A stretch of DNA of 64,000 nucleotides from Spirodela intermedia (taxonomy: Eukaryota; Streptophyta; Magnoliopsida; Alismatales; Araceae): positions 465,001 through 529,000 of the forward strand of contig LR746268.1 of assembly GCA_902729315.2 (NCBI GenBank), written 5' to 3'. Shown here piece after piece: positions 12,463 to 22,399 of this stretch (positions within the stretch are counted from its first letter, which is position 1; each line of letters starts with the position of its first letter). The notes beneath the pieces were generated by a model. The model made no database searches. It saw only the letters and a program-made list of their open reading frames with translations, and was not told the DNA's origin. The translations under genes and the position numbers were made by a program.

Positions 12463-13219
12463 CTAAATATTATTAGTATAGTCAAGAATCATAGCAATTG
12501 GGACTGACAATGACAAAGGAATGGCCATACCGTCGTCATCATTGCCATCCTCCGGCTGCAGGGCGGGCTCGCCCTCTGCAGGAGCGTGTTGACTCAAGAA
12601 CAGTTGGATCACCACCCAGTATCTGTCGCCACCAGAGAGCCACGTGTCCATGTGCCTGCCGGCCGGGAAGTCAACGAATGTGCACTGGCGGCCCTTTCTG
12701 GTCGCCTCAGCGTGGAGCATTTGCATGTGGGAAGGAGGAACCAGCTCGTCTTGCAGCCCAGAGATGAACAGAATCGGCGGCTCAATCTGCAGCCCGGGTT
12801 TCGCACCAAAAAACTTCTAAATTAGGCAAAATCCCAAGTAAGATGATCCAATGATTTCCTAATCAAGACAATTCAATCATGGCAGAAGATGTTTTATTGT
12901 CACTAAAGAATCCATGATAGTCAAGGCCCAATGCAGAAAGTCAAGCATGCATCTTCTTGTCAGAAAGTCGTAGAGCTATGTCGGAATCTTACCTGTCCAA
13001 TGACGTCGATGGTGCTCCAGGGTGACCTCACAAAGTAATTCAGAATTCTCGGACCCTTTGACCCAGAGCCTCCGATAAGCCACTTTAGGAAAGGGAACAC
13101 GACTGCAGCCATGTCTGGAACAGAGGTGAATGTGTTCTCCAGTATCAGCGCCGAAACCTGCAAGTGAGTCCATCACTTCACCATGATTTCATGCTGTTTG
13201 GGTGCATCAAGTTCTTCAG

Positions 13220-13275
<56 letters not shown>

Positions 13276-14969
13276 TGGAGCTGAGGAACAGATCAACTAT
13301 AATGTTGGAACATTTATTCGTCCATAATAAAGGAAAAATAATAGGAAGAAAAATTCCTCATCTAAAAAAAAATTGTGTTCTAAGCTCAAATCGGCTCAAG
13401 GTACTGTGACAGGAAAATGAATCAGATCAAATACCTTATCGGGGTTGTCTCGCACAAGTACTGATCCGACTGCGCCACCAAGAGATCGCCCAAACACGAC
13501 AATTCTAGACGTATCTATGTCAGCTCTCTGTAGCAGATGGTCCAATGCTGCCTAAACCAGGAAGCACTAAGTAAGCTACTGGGCCTGATGAACTGTCCCA
13601 TTTTTGGATAATTTTGGGAAAACTTCACACCTGGGCGTCTCTTGTAATGCCCGGCTGAGATGGGTATCCGTCACTGGCACCATATCTACAATGCAATGAG
13701 CAAACTTTCAGATGAGTAGAACAACATGGTTTATGTGAATGGAATAAGCTGCTGCCGAGATACTGGCGATCGCCATACCCCCTGTAGGACAGCATGAACA
13801 CATTGCAGCGAAGCTTCGCTATCATGATCCGAATGTACTCGAGACGGTGCGCAATGTCTACAGATGCAAGTTAAGGTAGGGTCGTCCACAGAAACTGAAA
13901 AACATGAGCATGCATTTCCGACAAGAACTCTGAGGAAATGATCTCCCAGGATACTGCCGGCATTCTCTTGGAAGAAGAGGATTGTTGGACCTGCAATATA
14001 AATATGTCGCTATCACTCTACGGATAGAGACTGATCCTCAAAATCAGCTAGAGCAGCGCTATTCGAAGAACAGACGTTTCCAAGGAAGAGAACTTGATTG
14101 ATCATATCATAAAATAAAATCTCCAGAAATGATGAGAACAATAAACTAAATGGGGAAAACGCATCTTATGAAGGAGTTGGATAAGTTCAGCTAAATCTGT
14201 CAAAGCCTAGACGGATCATACTCACAATATGAGTTCCAGAATCAAAGCGATGTCAAGCAAGCAAACCAAGAAAGCGAGGACAACGGTAGCAGAGTGTCTG
14301 AACCATAAGATATTTGACTACTCGACTTCTGATTCATAGGGAATTTTATCGAGGATGTGAACAAATGTTCTAGACGGATGAATGATCCATTCCAACAAGC
14401 AATATGCAACCCTTGATCTTACAAGATCAAAGAATTAACAGAGAATTAACCTCGTAGAGCAGGGGATATAGCAACAGCCTGACCAGCAACTCTTCTTCTC
14501 CACATCCAAAGAGCAAACAATCTGCCCCGGACAAAAAGCCCCAACCCAACGCACGAAACGGAGGGTCGCAGAACAACACAAGTTAAACACAAAAACATCT
14601 CATCTCAGTGCTTCGGGATACCAACGGCAATCATATTTCTTGTGGCACGAATTACAGAGAGCTAAAACCAGGGAAAAACCGAAGAGTACAAGGGCGCAGG
14701 GACGGATCGTTGGTGCCGGATAAACCCTAACCTGAGCGCTTGGAGGATTGCCTGATGAACCAGGCGTGAAGCCGGACGCCATCGGAGGCCCGGAGCCAGA
14801 CGTCCTCGTACTTGAGACGGAGGCGAGCGGGGGTCATGGGGTAGGACTTGCTCAGCCCCGGCAGCACCGGCACGTACAGCAGCCTCTCCTGGAAAGCCAC
14901 CAGCAGCGCCACCCCTGCCACCACCATCCCCCCCGCCCCGTACACCAGCACCTGAAGCCCCGACACCAT
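12463..14969 (-). CDS. WAV2: WAV2/ABHD13-type alpha/beta hydrolase, seven exons
   Basis: Minus-strand coding exons: 14969-14732, 13990-13955, 13857-13779, 13685-13631, 13551-13435, 13157-12993 and 12786-12463 (338 codons). The N-terminal hydrophobic segment (VYGAGGMVVAGVALLVAFQE) is a single membrane anchor, followed by LLYVPVLPGLSKSYPMTP. The catalytic triad can be read as Ser159 in GRSLGG, Asp243 in SGLQDELVPP and His275 in GRHMDTW. Arabidopsis WAV2 (BEM46-like) inhibits root bending and lies in the plasma and inner membranes. The usual family length is about 308 aa; this reading gives 337 because the last exon runs on through a polar tail to the stop at 12463. A donor-like GACG|GTATGG within the tail suggests that a last intron may have been missed. 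Exons 2-4 are tiny but in phase. Confidence 0.93.
13222..13272. repeat. (GA)n in intron 5 of the hydrolase gene
   Basis: About 25 uninterrupted GA dinucleotides in the intron between exons 13551-13435 and 13157-12993. Confidence 0.9.
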
Positions 14970-15033
14970 GCCTACTCTCCGCACAGACTGACCCCCCTCC
15001 CACCCTTCAATAGCAACGAGAGAGAGCGAGCTA

Positions 15034-15035
15034 GT

Positions 15036-15090
<55 letters not shown>
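15034..15090. repeat. Compound (GT)n(GA)n microsatellite in hydrolase 5' UTR
   Basis: (GT)n at 15034-15060 runs straight into (GA)n at 15061-15090, 65-120 bp upstream of the hydrolase ATG, so it is likely in the 5' UTR or core promoter of that gene. Confidence 0.85.
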
Positions 15091-15094
<4 letters not shown>

Positions 15095-15771
15095 TTCGTA
15101 CGCCCGTTACGTCAGAAAACACAGCCTATCGAGTAGCTCACGAGGGTCCAGTAAATCACAATTTTACCGACATTATATATATATTTATCAAAATGCGCTG
15201 ACAATTTATTAATATATAAAAATACTTTAATGTCTTGCCCCCCTCTCTCTCTCCTGGTTGGCTGATTTGCTGTACAGACGTATGGTGGGCCCCACATCCC
15301 TCAGCTACAGGGAAGTTGTTAGGACTGGTGTCTCCGGGGCCTTCTTAATATATATATTTTTGTGATAATCCAAAATTATTTAACTATTACGTTTATACCC
15401 AAAAACCGCCAAATGAAGAGAAATTATTCTGATAAAAACACGTCATAACCCTGTAAGAATAGATAAATAATTTTCCACGTCGGTACAGAAGCGTTAAACA
15501 AATTTTCACGGGGTAGATTGGTATTTTCCGGGCTTCGATCACAAGGAATATTGCCCGCAGCTCATTTAATTTGGCAACGTGTCGCGACTGGATGTCTATT
15601 CTCTCTTTCTCTCTCTCTCTCTCAACCGAGTATTAAAACGGGTCGCTATTGGGCCATAAATGATCGTGGCCGCTCTGTGGGCCCCGCGGACCACGGCTCG
15701 TCAAGGCGATCTCAACTGCGGCCCGTTGACTCTCTAGCAATTATATAATTTTTAAATAAAAACATAATTTG

Positions 15772-15808
15772 TGACGTCATCGCGTCGAATGAGGCCCCCC
15801 CTCATTCG
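15772..15808. promoter_or_regulatory. TGACGTCA palindrome and adjacent GC hairpin
   Basis: A perfect TGACGTCA bZIP (TGA/CRE-type) palindrome at 15772-15779 is followed by CGAATGAGG (15786-15794), five C, and CCTCATTCG (15800-15808), a 9-bp inverted repeat. The site lies between the divergent hydrolase (-) and NF-YA (+) genes. Confidence 0.4.
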
Positions 15809-16183
15809 CGCCTGGAAGTCGTCACGAGCTTAAAATCTCGACGCCTCATAAATCTGACACGTGATGGATTCTGATGGCGGTGAGGGAAAAAGGCCAGCTT
15901 CAATGGGAAAAGACATTTTTACCCTCATGCCTGCCTAGAAAAGGAAATCATTCAACGAAATTTGGGCCGTATTTAGGTGCTAACAAGATGGGGACAGGAT
16001 GCCGCAGAAGCTGCAGATCCACGTTCAAAGTGTGGGATTCCTTTTGAAAGGACTAAAAGATCCCTTTTTATCAAAATATTTACGTCTCATGCCCTTTTGT
16101 CGTATTCTATTCCGGGGAGAGGTCTTCTCGGGCGAGGCATTTGTGGCAGTAAGGTTCTGCCGGCTGGATAGCCGTTGTCACAG

Positions 16184-16228
16184 AGGAGAGAGAGAGAGAG
16201 AGAGAAGAGAGAAGAGAGAAGAGAGAAG

Positions 16229-16259
<31 letters not shown>

Positions 16260-16268
16260 GAAGAGAGG
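16184..16268. repeat. Imperfect (GA)n / GAA tract upstream of NF-YA
   Basis: Purine-rich tract of GA units interrupted by AGAGAAG words, followed by a run of ten G. Probably promoter or first 5' UTR exon of the NF-YA transcript. Confidence 0.7.
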
Positions 16269-17202
16269 GTGGGGGGGGGGCGGTTGAGAGGTGGCGAAGG
16301 AGACCGAGGTGGGGGCCGGCGATGGGGACAGCGGAGGGTGGAGAGTAAATGATGAATCGGAAAACGTGGAGGAGAGATTTAAAAGCCTGGGTACAAGGGC
16401 CTTCGAATCTCTGATCCTCCGTGGTAGTATCTGCGATTTTCCTTTGGATGATTCTTAGTTGGAGGGTGGTTGCACGATTGGTTCATAGGGAAGCGTGAGG
16501 AGGAGGAGGAGGAGGAGGAGAGAGAGCACAAATGGGAGCGGGGACGGACGTGCGGCGGCCGTAGGAGGCGCAGGGAACAGTGGAAGCGAGCGGTTCCAGG
16601 AGGGGGACACGCTTCTTCTGCCCTAGTTGTACTGCAGGTCTCCCCCTCCCCCCCTCTCCCTCCTAGACTGTTTGACTCTCTTTATTTTTGCCTCCTTTGT
16701 GATTATCTCGCCGCCGTCGTTCCGTGCATTCGTGGGTTGTGTACTCCAATTGGATGGTTGCTTCATCTACAGCTCTCTCTGCTCCATTATCTTCCTGGTT
16801 TGACCAGGATTTTTTTTTCTTCCTTCTTTTTCCTTTCGCTTCGTTCCACTGCCGTGGTGTTTGGGTCCGCAAGAGGCTCGCCTCTCGCCCGCCCCTCGCC
16901 GGATTTCTCGCTCTCGGCGTCGTCTGTAACCGATGATTCCGGTCGCCTTGCCTTCCCTCTCTGCCGATCGAAAGCGCGCTTGTTTGATCCAGTCGGATGC
17001 TGGGCCTTGTGGAAGCTGTTAAATCGGTTCGGCGTTTCCCTTCTTCATACCTCCCCTGGCAGAAGAGAACGAAGACCGTTCACTGTCGCCGGCTCCGGCT
17101 TTGCTTCGGATCAGAGTCGATAATTTTACAGTCCGAGCGAAATCTCCTTTACAAAAATCGTTCTTATAGTGATCCTCGGCTGCGACCAGGCGCCCGACCG
17201 CC

Positions 17203-17247
17203 ATGGCGGAGAACTCCCAAATCCAGATTCAACATGATCTGGGATAA
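17203..17247 (+). promoter_or_regulatory. Candidate uORF in NF-YA 5' leader
   Basis: A 14-codon ORF (MAENSQIQIQHDLG) with a strong context, GCCATGG, followed 15 bp later by a donor-like AG|GTGATC. If the leader is spliced from 17262 to about 17820 (acceptor CCCAG), this uORF would precede the NF-YA start at 17832. uORFs in long spliced leaders are known for plant NF-YA genes; here it is an inference. Confidence 0.35.
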
Positions 17248-17831
17248 ATTTTGCCGGATCAGGTGATCGTGAGTCTCTATTTCCGACATATCAAGACCTT
17301 GAAGCAGATATTTTATCATTTTCCACGTCCGCTCAGGATTTTGACGAGATTATTAGGGAGTATTATTCATCCGACTTTCTTCTAGTACATGGGAAAAAAT
17401 ATCGCTCGAAATCTGAATGCTAACACCATTATTAAATGGAGATAATTGTGTTCGAACTTAGTTTTTAACAGAGATCGAGTGTTACGGAAAATATTCTCTG
17501 CTCTTATTCTATTTTTCTGTACAGGAAACTTGGATCCGTCATGGAGGGGTAGAACACGAGATTCTGTTGCAATTACAATGCTTAAATCTGAGTAAATCTC
17601 GTCACGACTCCTTCAATTTTGATTAATTTATCAAACATCCAGGTTTCATGACTATGATTTTTTAAAATGTTTCACCCTCTGGAATGTGTGGATTTTTTTT
17701 TATAACTAATTTAGTTTGAGACTTTAACATCCAGGTTTCTACTGTAAATCTTCTGAGACTTTGCAATATAAAATTATTTAGGTGATTAATTCTTCAAGTT
17801 TGATGATCGAGAGGCCCAGAGAAGGTCCAAA

Positions 17832-19572
17832 ATGGAGAATTTCATTGGCAGAGACTCGGACCATGGCTGTGGCTATTCGATTTCCAATTCGACCCCTACT
17901 TACCCTTCTTGGTGGAGTTCGAACATCTCCCATATCCCACTGTCCTCTCAGGTGCAGTATTACAACCAAGTGAGGAGACTCGTTGGGCAGCTGCCAGACC
18001 AGGACTCCTCCAGCGAGTTGACTTCTCAGTCCCACCAGACTTGGGACGACTTGAGGCTTTCAGCACCTTCTGGTTGTTTCTTATTGACTTTTCTTTACTA
18101 CGTCATTTCCTAAATAGAGTTAAATAAAGTTGTGAATCTTGTAGGAAGATCTCGCGGGAAAACTCGTGATCAGAGGGCTTTTTTATCCGAATATCATCTG
18201 ATTTTGATTTGGAATGCATTATTTAGTCATCAGCGCACATCCTAATGCCTCATTAGTGGTATGACTACAGTAAGCTTATACAAAATTATGGAGTTTTTAG
18301 GAAGATCTTGTAGAAAAACCTGTCAATAGAGGGCTACTTCTCTGAATATAATCTGATTTTGAATTTTTAGTGCACGTTTATGTACTAGCATATATCTGTG
18401 TCTTATTATTGATTTGAGTGAAGATTATATAATAATATAAAACTTGGGCATTGTAGAAAAAATTATCGTCCTATTTTATTGTCTGTTGCGACATCAGTCT
18501 GTTGTAGGCGTAGAATATTTCACCAAGCTAAATATGTGATTTATGTGCCCATTGATTGCTAATTTATTTATTTATTGATTTATACATCAGGATGTACTTC
18601 GTGCTGGAAAAAAAAATCATCAGAATTGCCCAGTGACTTCTGCATCTTTTAATTATCTTAAATATTCAGTTTTCTACCATTATTTTCAGTTTCCTCGAGC
18701 TGCCTGTGAATGGAAAAGCTCAGACATGCATAAAGAAGAATTCCCCATTCCCAAAATACCCATTTTCCCCCCACTTTTATTTGGGATTTTTTTTTTTCCA
18801 GTAGTTAACTGATTTCCGATACTTTTATGATGCTTTTAGTTCCCTTAGCGAGAGATAATGGCCATGGGAAGCCGGACGAAGACAACATGAAATCTGCCTC
18901 ATCCCTTAGAACAGACGTGCAAGCTACTGTGAGTCGGAGGCTGAGAGCCCATTTTTTCTGGGTCATCATTATTTTTATTATTTGGAATTTTTTTTGAGGA
19001 ATTATGTGATATCTCCCCCCTCTTGCAGGGCCTCTTTCCATACACTCATGTGGATGCATGCTATGTTGGCAGCGTGGCTGGCTGTGGGCCGCATGCCATG
19101 GTGAGCACTTTCTTATTTCTATTTCTAGCTTCTCATCCACGATATGAAAAATTGTAAAATCTTAAAAAATTTAGCGGGTATACTTTAGTGGTAAAAGTGT
19201 GATTCGTCCTATTTAAACGGGTATTTTGGTTGATATTCCGATATGAAACTCTATTTCTCAAAAAATGATAATCCTTTTATCTCTGAATGCTAGATCTGAG
19301 AAAAGAATATAATTTATTTTTTAGTTGAACGAATAATTTGGATTATATGGAATCAAGAAGCATAGTTTTTTTCTCGTTGATTCAACTCTTCCAATAAAAT
19401 GAGTATCAGTAAAGGGAGCCGTGGCTGAACATAAAAACTGTATTTCTCAGCTTAACTAAATCTCCATTTGATATATTAAATGGATTGCGTGGAACATGTT
19501 TACTCTGATTGCAGAAGGATTATTTTGAGGGGTTGGGCGAGTGGGGGAGGCTTGGAGAGAGAGAGAGGAGCT

Positions 19573-19610
<38 letters not shown>

Positions 19611-20855
19611 AGCTTAGAGAGAGAGATAGAGAGGAGCTTGGAGAGAGAGATAGAGAGGAGCTTAGAGAGAGAGATAGAGAGGAGATTGGAGAGAGAGATA
19701 GAGATGAGCTTGGAGAGAGATAGAGAGGAGCTTAGAGAGAGAGATAGAGAGGAGATTGGAGAGAGAGATAGAGATGAGCTTGGAGAGAGATAGAGAGGAG
19801 CTTAGAGAGAGAGATAGAGAGGAGATTGGAGAGAGAGATAGAGAGGAGCTTAGAGAGAGAGAGAGAGCTGGGTTCCTATCTGGGTTGGGTCAACGTTATT
19901 TATTCAATGTTGTATTGACTTTTGAGATGCAAGGTAGAGATAACGATCACCCCCCGGATTGAACTCAGAGATGAAAGTTTGCCCTTTTTTGTGGTTATAT
20001 TTTTCTAGTAGCCCTGTTCTTCGTTTGTAATGTGATAAGTTTTGGATTAATTCTCCTCAGATGGTGAGGGCCGGCCAGTCTGTTCGAGCCCCTCTCCCTC
20101 TGAGTCTCCCCGGGGAGGAGCCCATCTACGTCAACGCAAAGCAGTACCAAGGAATCCTCCGAAGGCGGCAGCAGCGGGCCAAGCAAGAGGCCCAGAATAA
20201 GCTTCTCAAGGGGAGGAAGGTTTGATTTTTTGTCTTAAATCTATATTGTTGGTTTTTGCCACATTTGTCCTATCCCATTTGGGCACTGGTCAAATCCTGG
20301 AAACTGGCCTCCGCGTCAGATCTTACGGAGAGCAAACCCTCCCTCCTCCCCACTCCCTTCTCTCTCTCTCTATTTATCTGTGTTATTATTCCATTCTGAG
20401 GTCTGGACTGTTGAAAGGTCAGGCCCAGCTTCCCTCCGTATGCTCTCATCACAGCCAGTGTAAGAGATAGAGGGAGAGAGAGAGAGAGCTTTGGGCCCTG
20501 AGAAGAGCTAATATGGGTTCTCTTCATTTGTGACTGCTAGCAGCCGTACCTCCACGAGTCCCGGCACCTTCATGCCATGAGGAGGGTGCGAGGATCCGGC
20601 GGCCGCTTCCTGAACACCAAGCAACAGGAAAGCGAAGAGCAGCAGCAGCAAATGAATTCCCCCACCACCACCACCACCGCCGCTGCCGCTGCCACCGCCA
20701 CCATGGAGGTCTCCAGCCCGTCCTTGTTTCAGACCACCCGGCGGGGGTGGCATTCTGATCCCAAAGGCCTCTGGTTGGACACAACGAACGCCGGTCCCTC
20801 CATCTCCACCTCCTCTGACATCACCAACATCTCTGAAGGTGGCCTTCGGCAGTGA
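17832..20855 (+). CDS. NF-YA: NF-YA (HAP2/CBF-B) subunit, 290 aa, five coding exons
   Basis: Coding exons: 17832-18072, 18840-18928 (an alternative acceptor at 18849 is also in frame), 19029-19100, 20061-20219 and 20544-20855. The conserved core is split by the last intron: [19 protein letters not shown] (NF-YB/NF-YC-binding helix, about residues 153-175) and [20 protein letters not shown] with RFLNTK (DNA-binding part, 188-213). N-terminal [20 protein letters not shown] is typical of plant NF-YAs. NF-YA joins NF-YB/NF-YC in the nucleus and binds CCAAT. The acidic, Gln-rich end continues into a simple Thr/Ala stretch. The transcript probably carries a miR169 site (20955-20975). The third coding intron contains a plastid DNA fragment and a GA minisatellite. 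The first donor (CTG|GTTGTT) is the weakest junction. Confidence 0.92.
19174..19425 (+). other. Nuclear plastid insertion: trnG-UCC 5' exon and intron
   Basis: GCGGGTATACTTTAGTGGTA (19174-19193) matches the 5' exon of chloroplast trnG-UCC with one change. It is followed at 19197 by GTGTGATTCG, the start of its group II intron, then by diverged stretches I recognise from that intron (ATTCCGAT, AAACTCTATTTCTC, AATCCTTTTATCTCTGAATG, GAGAAAAGAATAT, CCAATAAAATGAGTAT). No 3' exon is seen, so this is a fragment and not a working tRNA gene. It lies inside the NF-YA intron 19101-20060. Identification is from memory of the plastid sequence. Confidence 0.75.
19541..19872. repeat. GA-rich minisatellite with 70-bp higher-order unit
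   Basis: Units of 24 bp (ATAGAGAGGAGCTTAGAGAG + AGAG) alternate with variants. From 19650 the order A(24)-B(24)-C(22) forms a 70-bp unit, repeated at 19650-19719 and 19720-19789 and again in part from 19790. A carries AGCTTAG, B carries AGATTGG, C carries GATGAGCTTGG. The array is in the NF-YA intron. Confidence 0.9.
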
Positions 20856-20954
20856 GACTCCTCCACTAGCAGGCGGCACACCGCCGGCGGCCCCATCGGC
20901 AGTGATGGCAGTGACCGGCCCCTGCTGATGAGCCCCTCGGGGAGTCTCCTCCCC

Positions 20955-20975
20955 CTGGCAATTCATCCTTGGCTT
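20955..20975 (+). promoter_or_regulatory. miR169 target site in NF-YA 3' UTR
   Basis: Starts CTGGCAATTCATCC and ends TTGGCTT, 100 bp after the NF-YA stop codon. This is the classical position and sequence of the miR169 site of plant NF-YA mRNAs, so post-transcriptional control by miR169 is expected. Cleavage is not proven here. Confidence 0.88.
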
Positions 20976-21670
20976 TGTTACTTTCACCTCTTTTGGTGAG
21001 CTCTTCCCTCATTCCCGCCGCCTCTATTTACCATCTATGGGGGCACACTATGCTTCTATTAGTTTCCCTTTAATGGAAAGTTGACTTGTGGAGTTGACCT
21101 GGTACTGGTCCTTGGCTTTGTTCCTTTCACCTCTTTGGTGCGTTCTTCTCTCATGCTCGCCGCCTATATTTAGAATCTATGGGGCGCAGTATGTGGAAAG
21201 TTCTGAACCCCCTTTTATCTTATTTTTCCTTTTATGGAAAGTTGGCGTATGGAGTTGACCTGTCGCTCTGATCGTTCCTTATTCAATCAAGTACTCACCT
21301 GCTTTATATGGATACTCTACTGAAAACTGTGGTTCTGTTTTCTTCTTTTGTGCAACGTTGACTAGTGCACCTGACCTGTGCTTCGAAGGTTTCCTTTTCA
21401 AGCGAGTTCTAGCCCAGCTTACTTACTATTGAAAGAAGCCGTGTGTTTTGTTTTCCTTTTATGGGACGTTGACAGGTGAAGTTGACCTACCGCTCCGATT
21501 GCTCTGTATTCAAGCAAGTGCTTGCGTACGCCGCTGAAAAACCGTGGGTTTATTTTCCTTTTATGGGACGTTGACTTATAGAGTCTGACCTGGTGTTTTG
21601 ATCGTTCCCTATTTAAGTATCCGCCGGTGTATACATACATTTTAATATACTCTTCTGAAAACCGTGGCGT
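20966..21670. repeat. Degenerate tandem repeat downstream of NF-YA
   Basis: Five to six diverged units of about 95-145 bp. Shared words are CCTTGGCTTTGTT (20968, 21111), CTTTTATGGGACGTTGAC (21461, 21559; variants near 21069, 21231), GAGTTGACCTG, GATCGTTCCTTATTCAA and CTCTACTGAAAACTGTGG. TTGAC W-box cores occur at 21081, 21094, 21255, 21358, 21469, 21482 and 21571. The first unit overlaps the miR169 site; the second keeps only its CCTTGGCTT half. Confidence 0.8.
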
Positions 21671-22399
21671 TTTTGGTTCGCGTATGATAATGGGCTGAGC
21701 CCTTTTTCGACACTTTAAGCAAACTGGACTCGGCCCGGCTAGGCTTGGGCCGTTTATGGATTCCACTAATAAACTCCTCTATTTTTGAATATATTAAATC
21801 ATTAAAAAATTTTGGCTCTGAAATAAGGGGCCACCGGGAACCCTGATATCCAAATATATATATATTTTTCGTCTGAAAATCAAGCCCAGAAATAATAACA
21901 ATAGGTTCCGCCCGGCCCGTGAGTATTCGGGTCGAATCTGACTTGTAGCAGACTCCGGCCAGAAGAAGCAAGGCATGGCCCTCACACCCCTCCCAGCTTT
22001 CGGATCCAGGTTCGGTGTTCGTACCGGCAACGCCGGACTGAGGTCAGTACGAAGCGGCAAGCACAGTAAGTGCCGCGTGCAGAGTGGTACATGGGGTAGT
22101 AAGCGCAAGAGGCGCATGGTGATATGGTACGCACGGAAGGCGCGTGGGGCAACACGTACGCGCCAGATTCAGAGAGGGTGGTCCCTACGGGCGAGGGTCG
22201 GGGGAGAGGGTCCCACGAACCGAGGAGGACGTGGCCGGCCAACTAGATACGACTCGGTCGGATCGGAGGACCGGGCGGATCGCTCTGCACTGCGCACGTT
22301 TGGGCCCGAGAGCCATCTTCTTCTTTGTTCTCCCTCTGACGGAGCTCTGGAGCTCTCTGGCAAGAGGCGGAGAACAGATCTCGCCGGCGGCGGACGCGG

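Noticed and set aside
19174-19245. tRNA-like start considered as a nuclear tRNA gene
   Set aside because: Only the 5' exon is present and it runs into group II intron sequence; no anticodon or T arm follows.
19541-19872. Regular repeat with short units, considered as a CRISPR-like array
   Set aside because: There are no unique spacers, the units are GA-rich and the host is a plant.
19509-19962. Glu/Arg-repeat ORFs
   Set aside because: Direct translation of the GA minisatellite in an intron.
20061-20219. Gln in KQYQ of NF-YA in place of the usual His as a possible loss of function
   Set aside because: Plant NF-YA proteins vary at this position, so it is not evidence of an abnormal protein.
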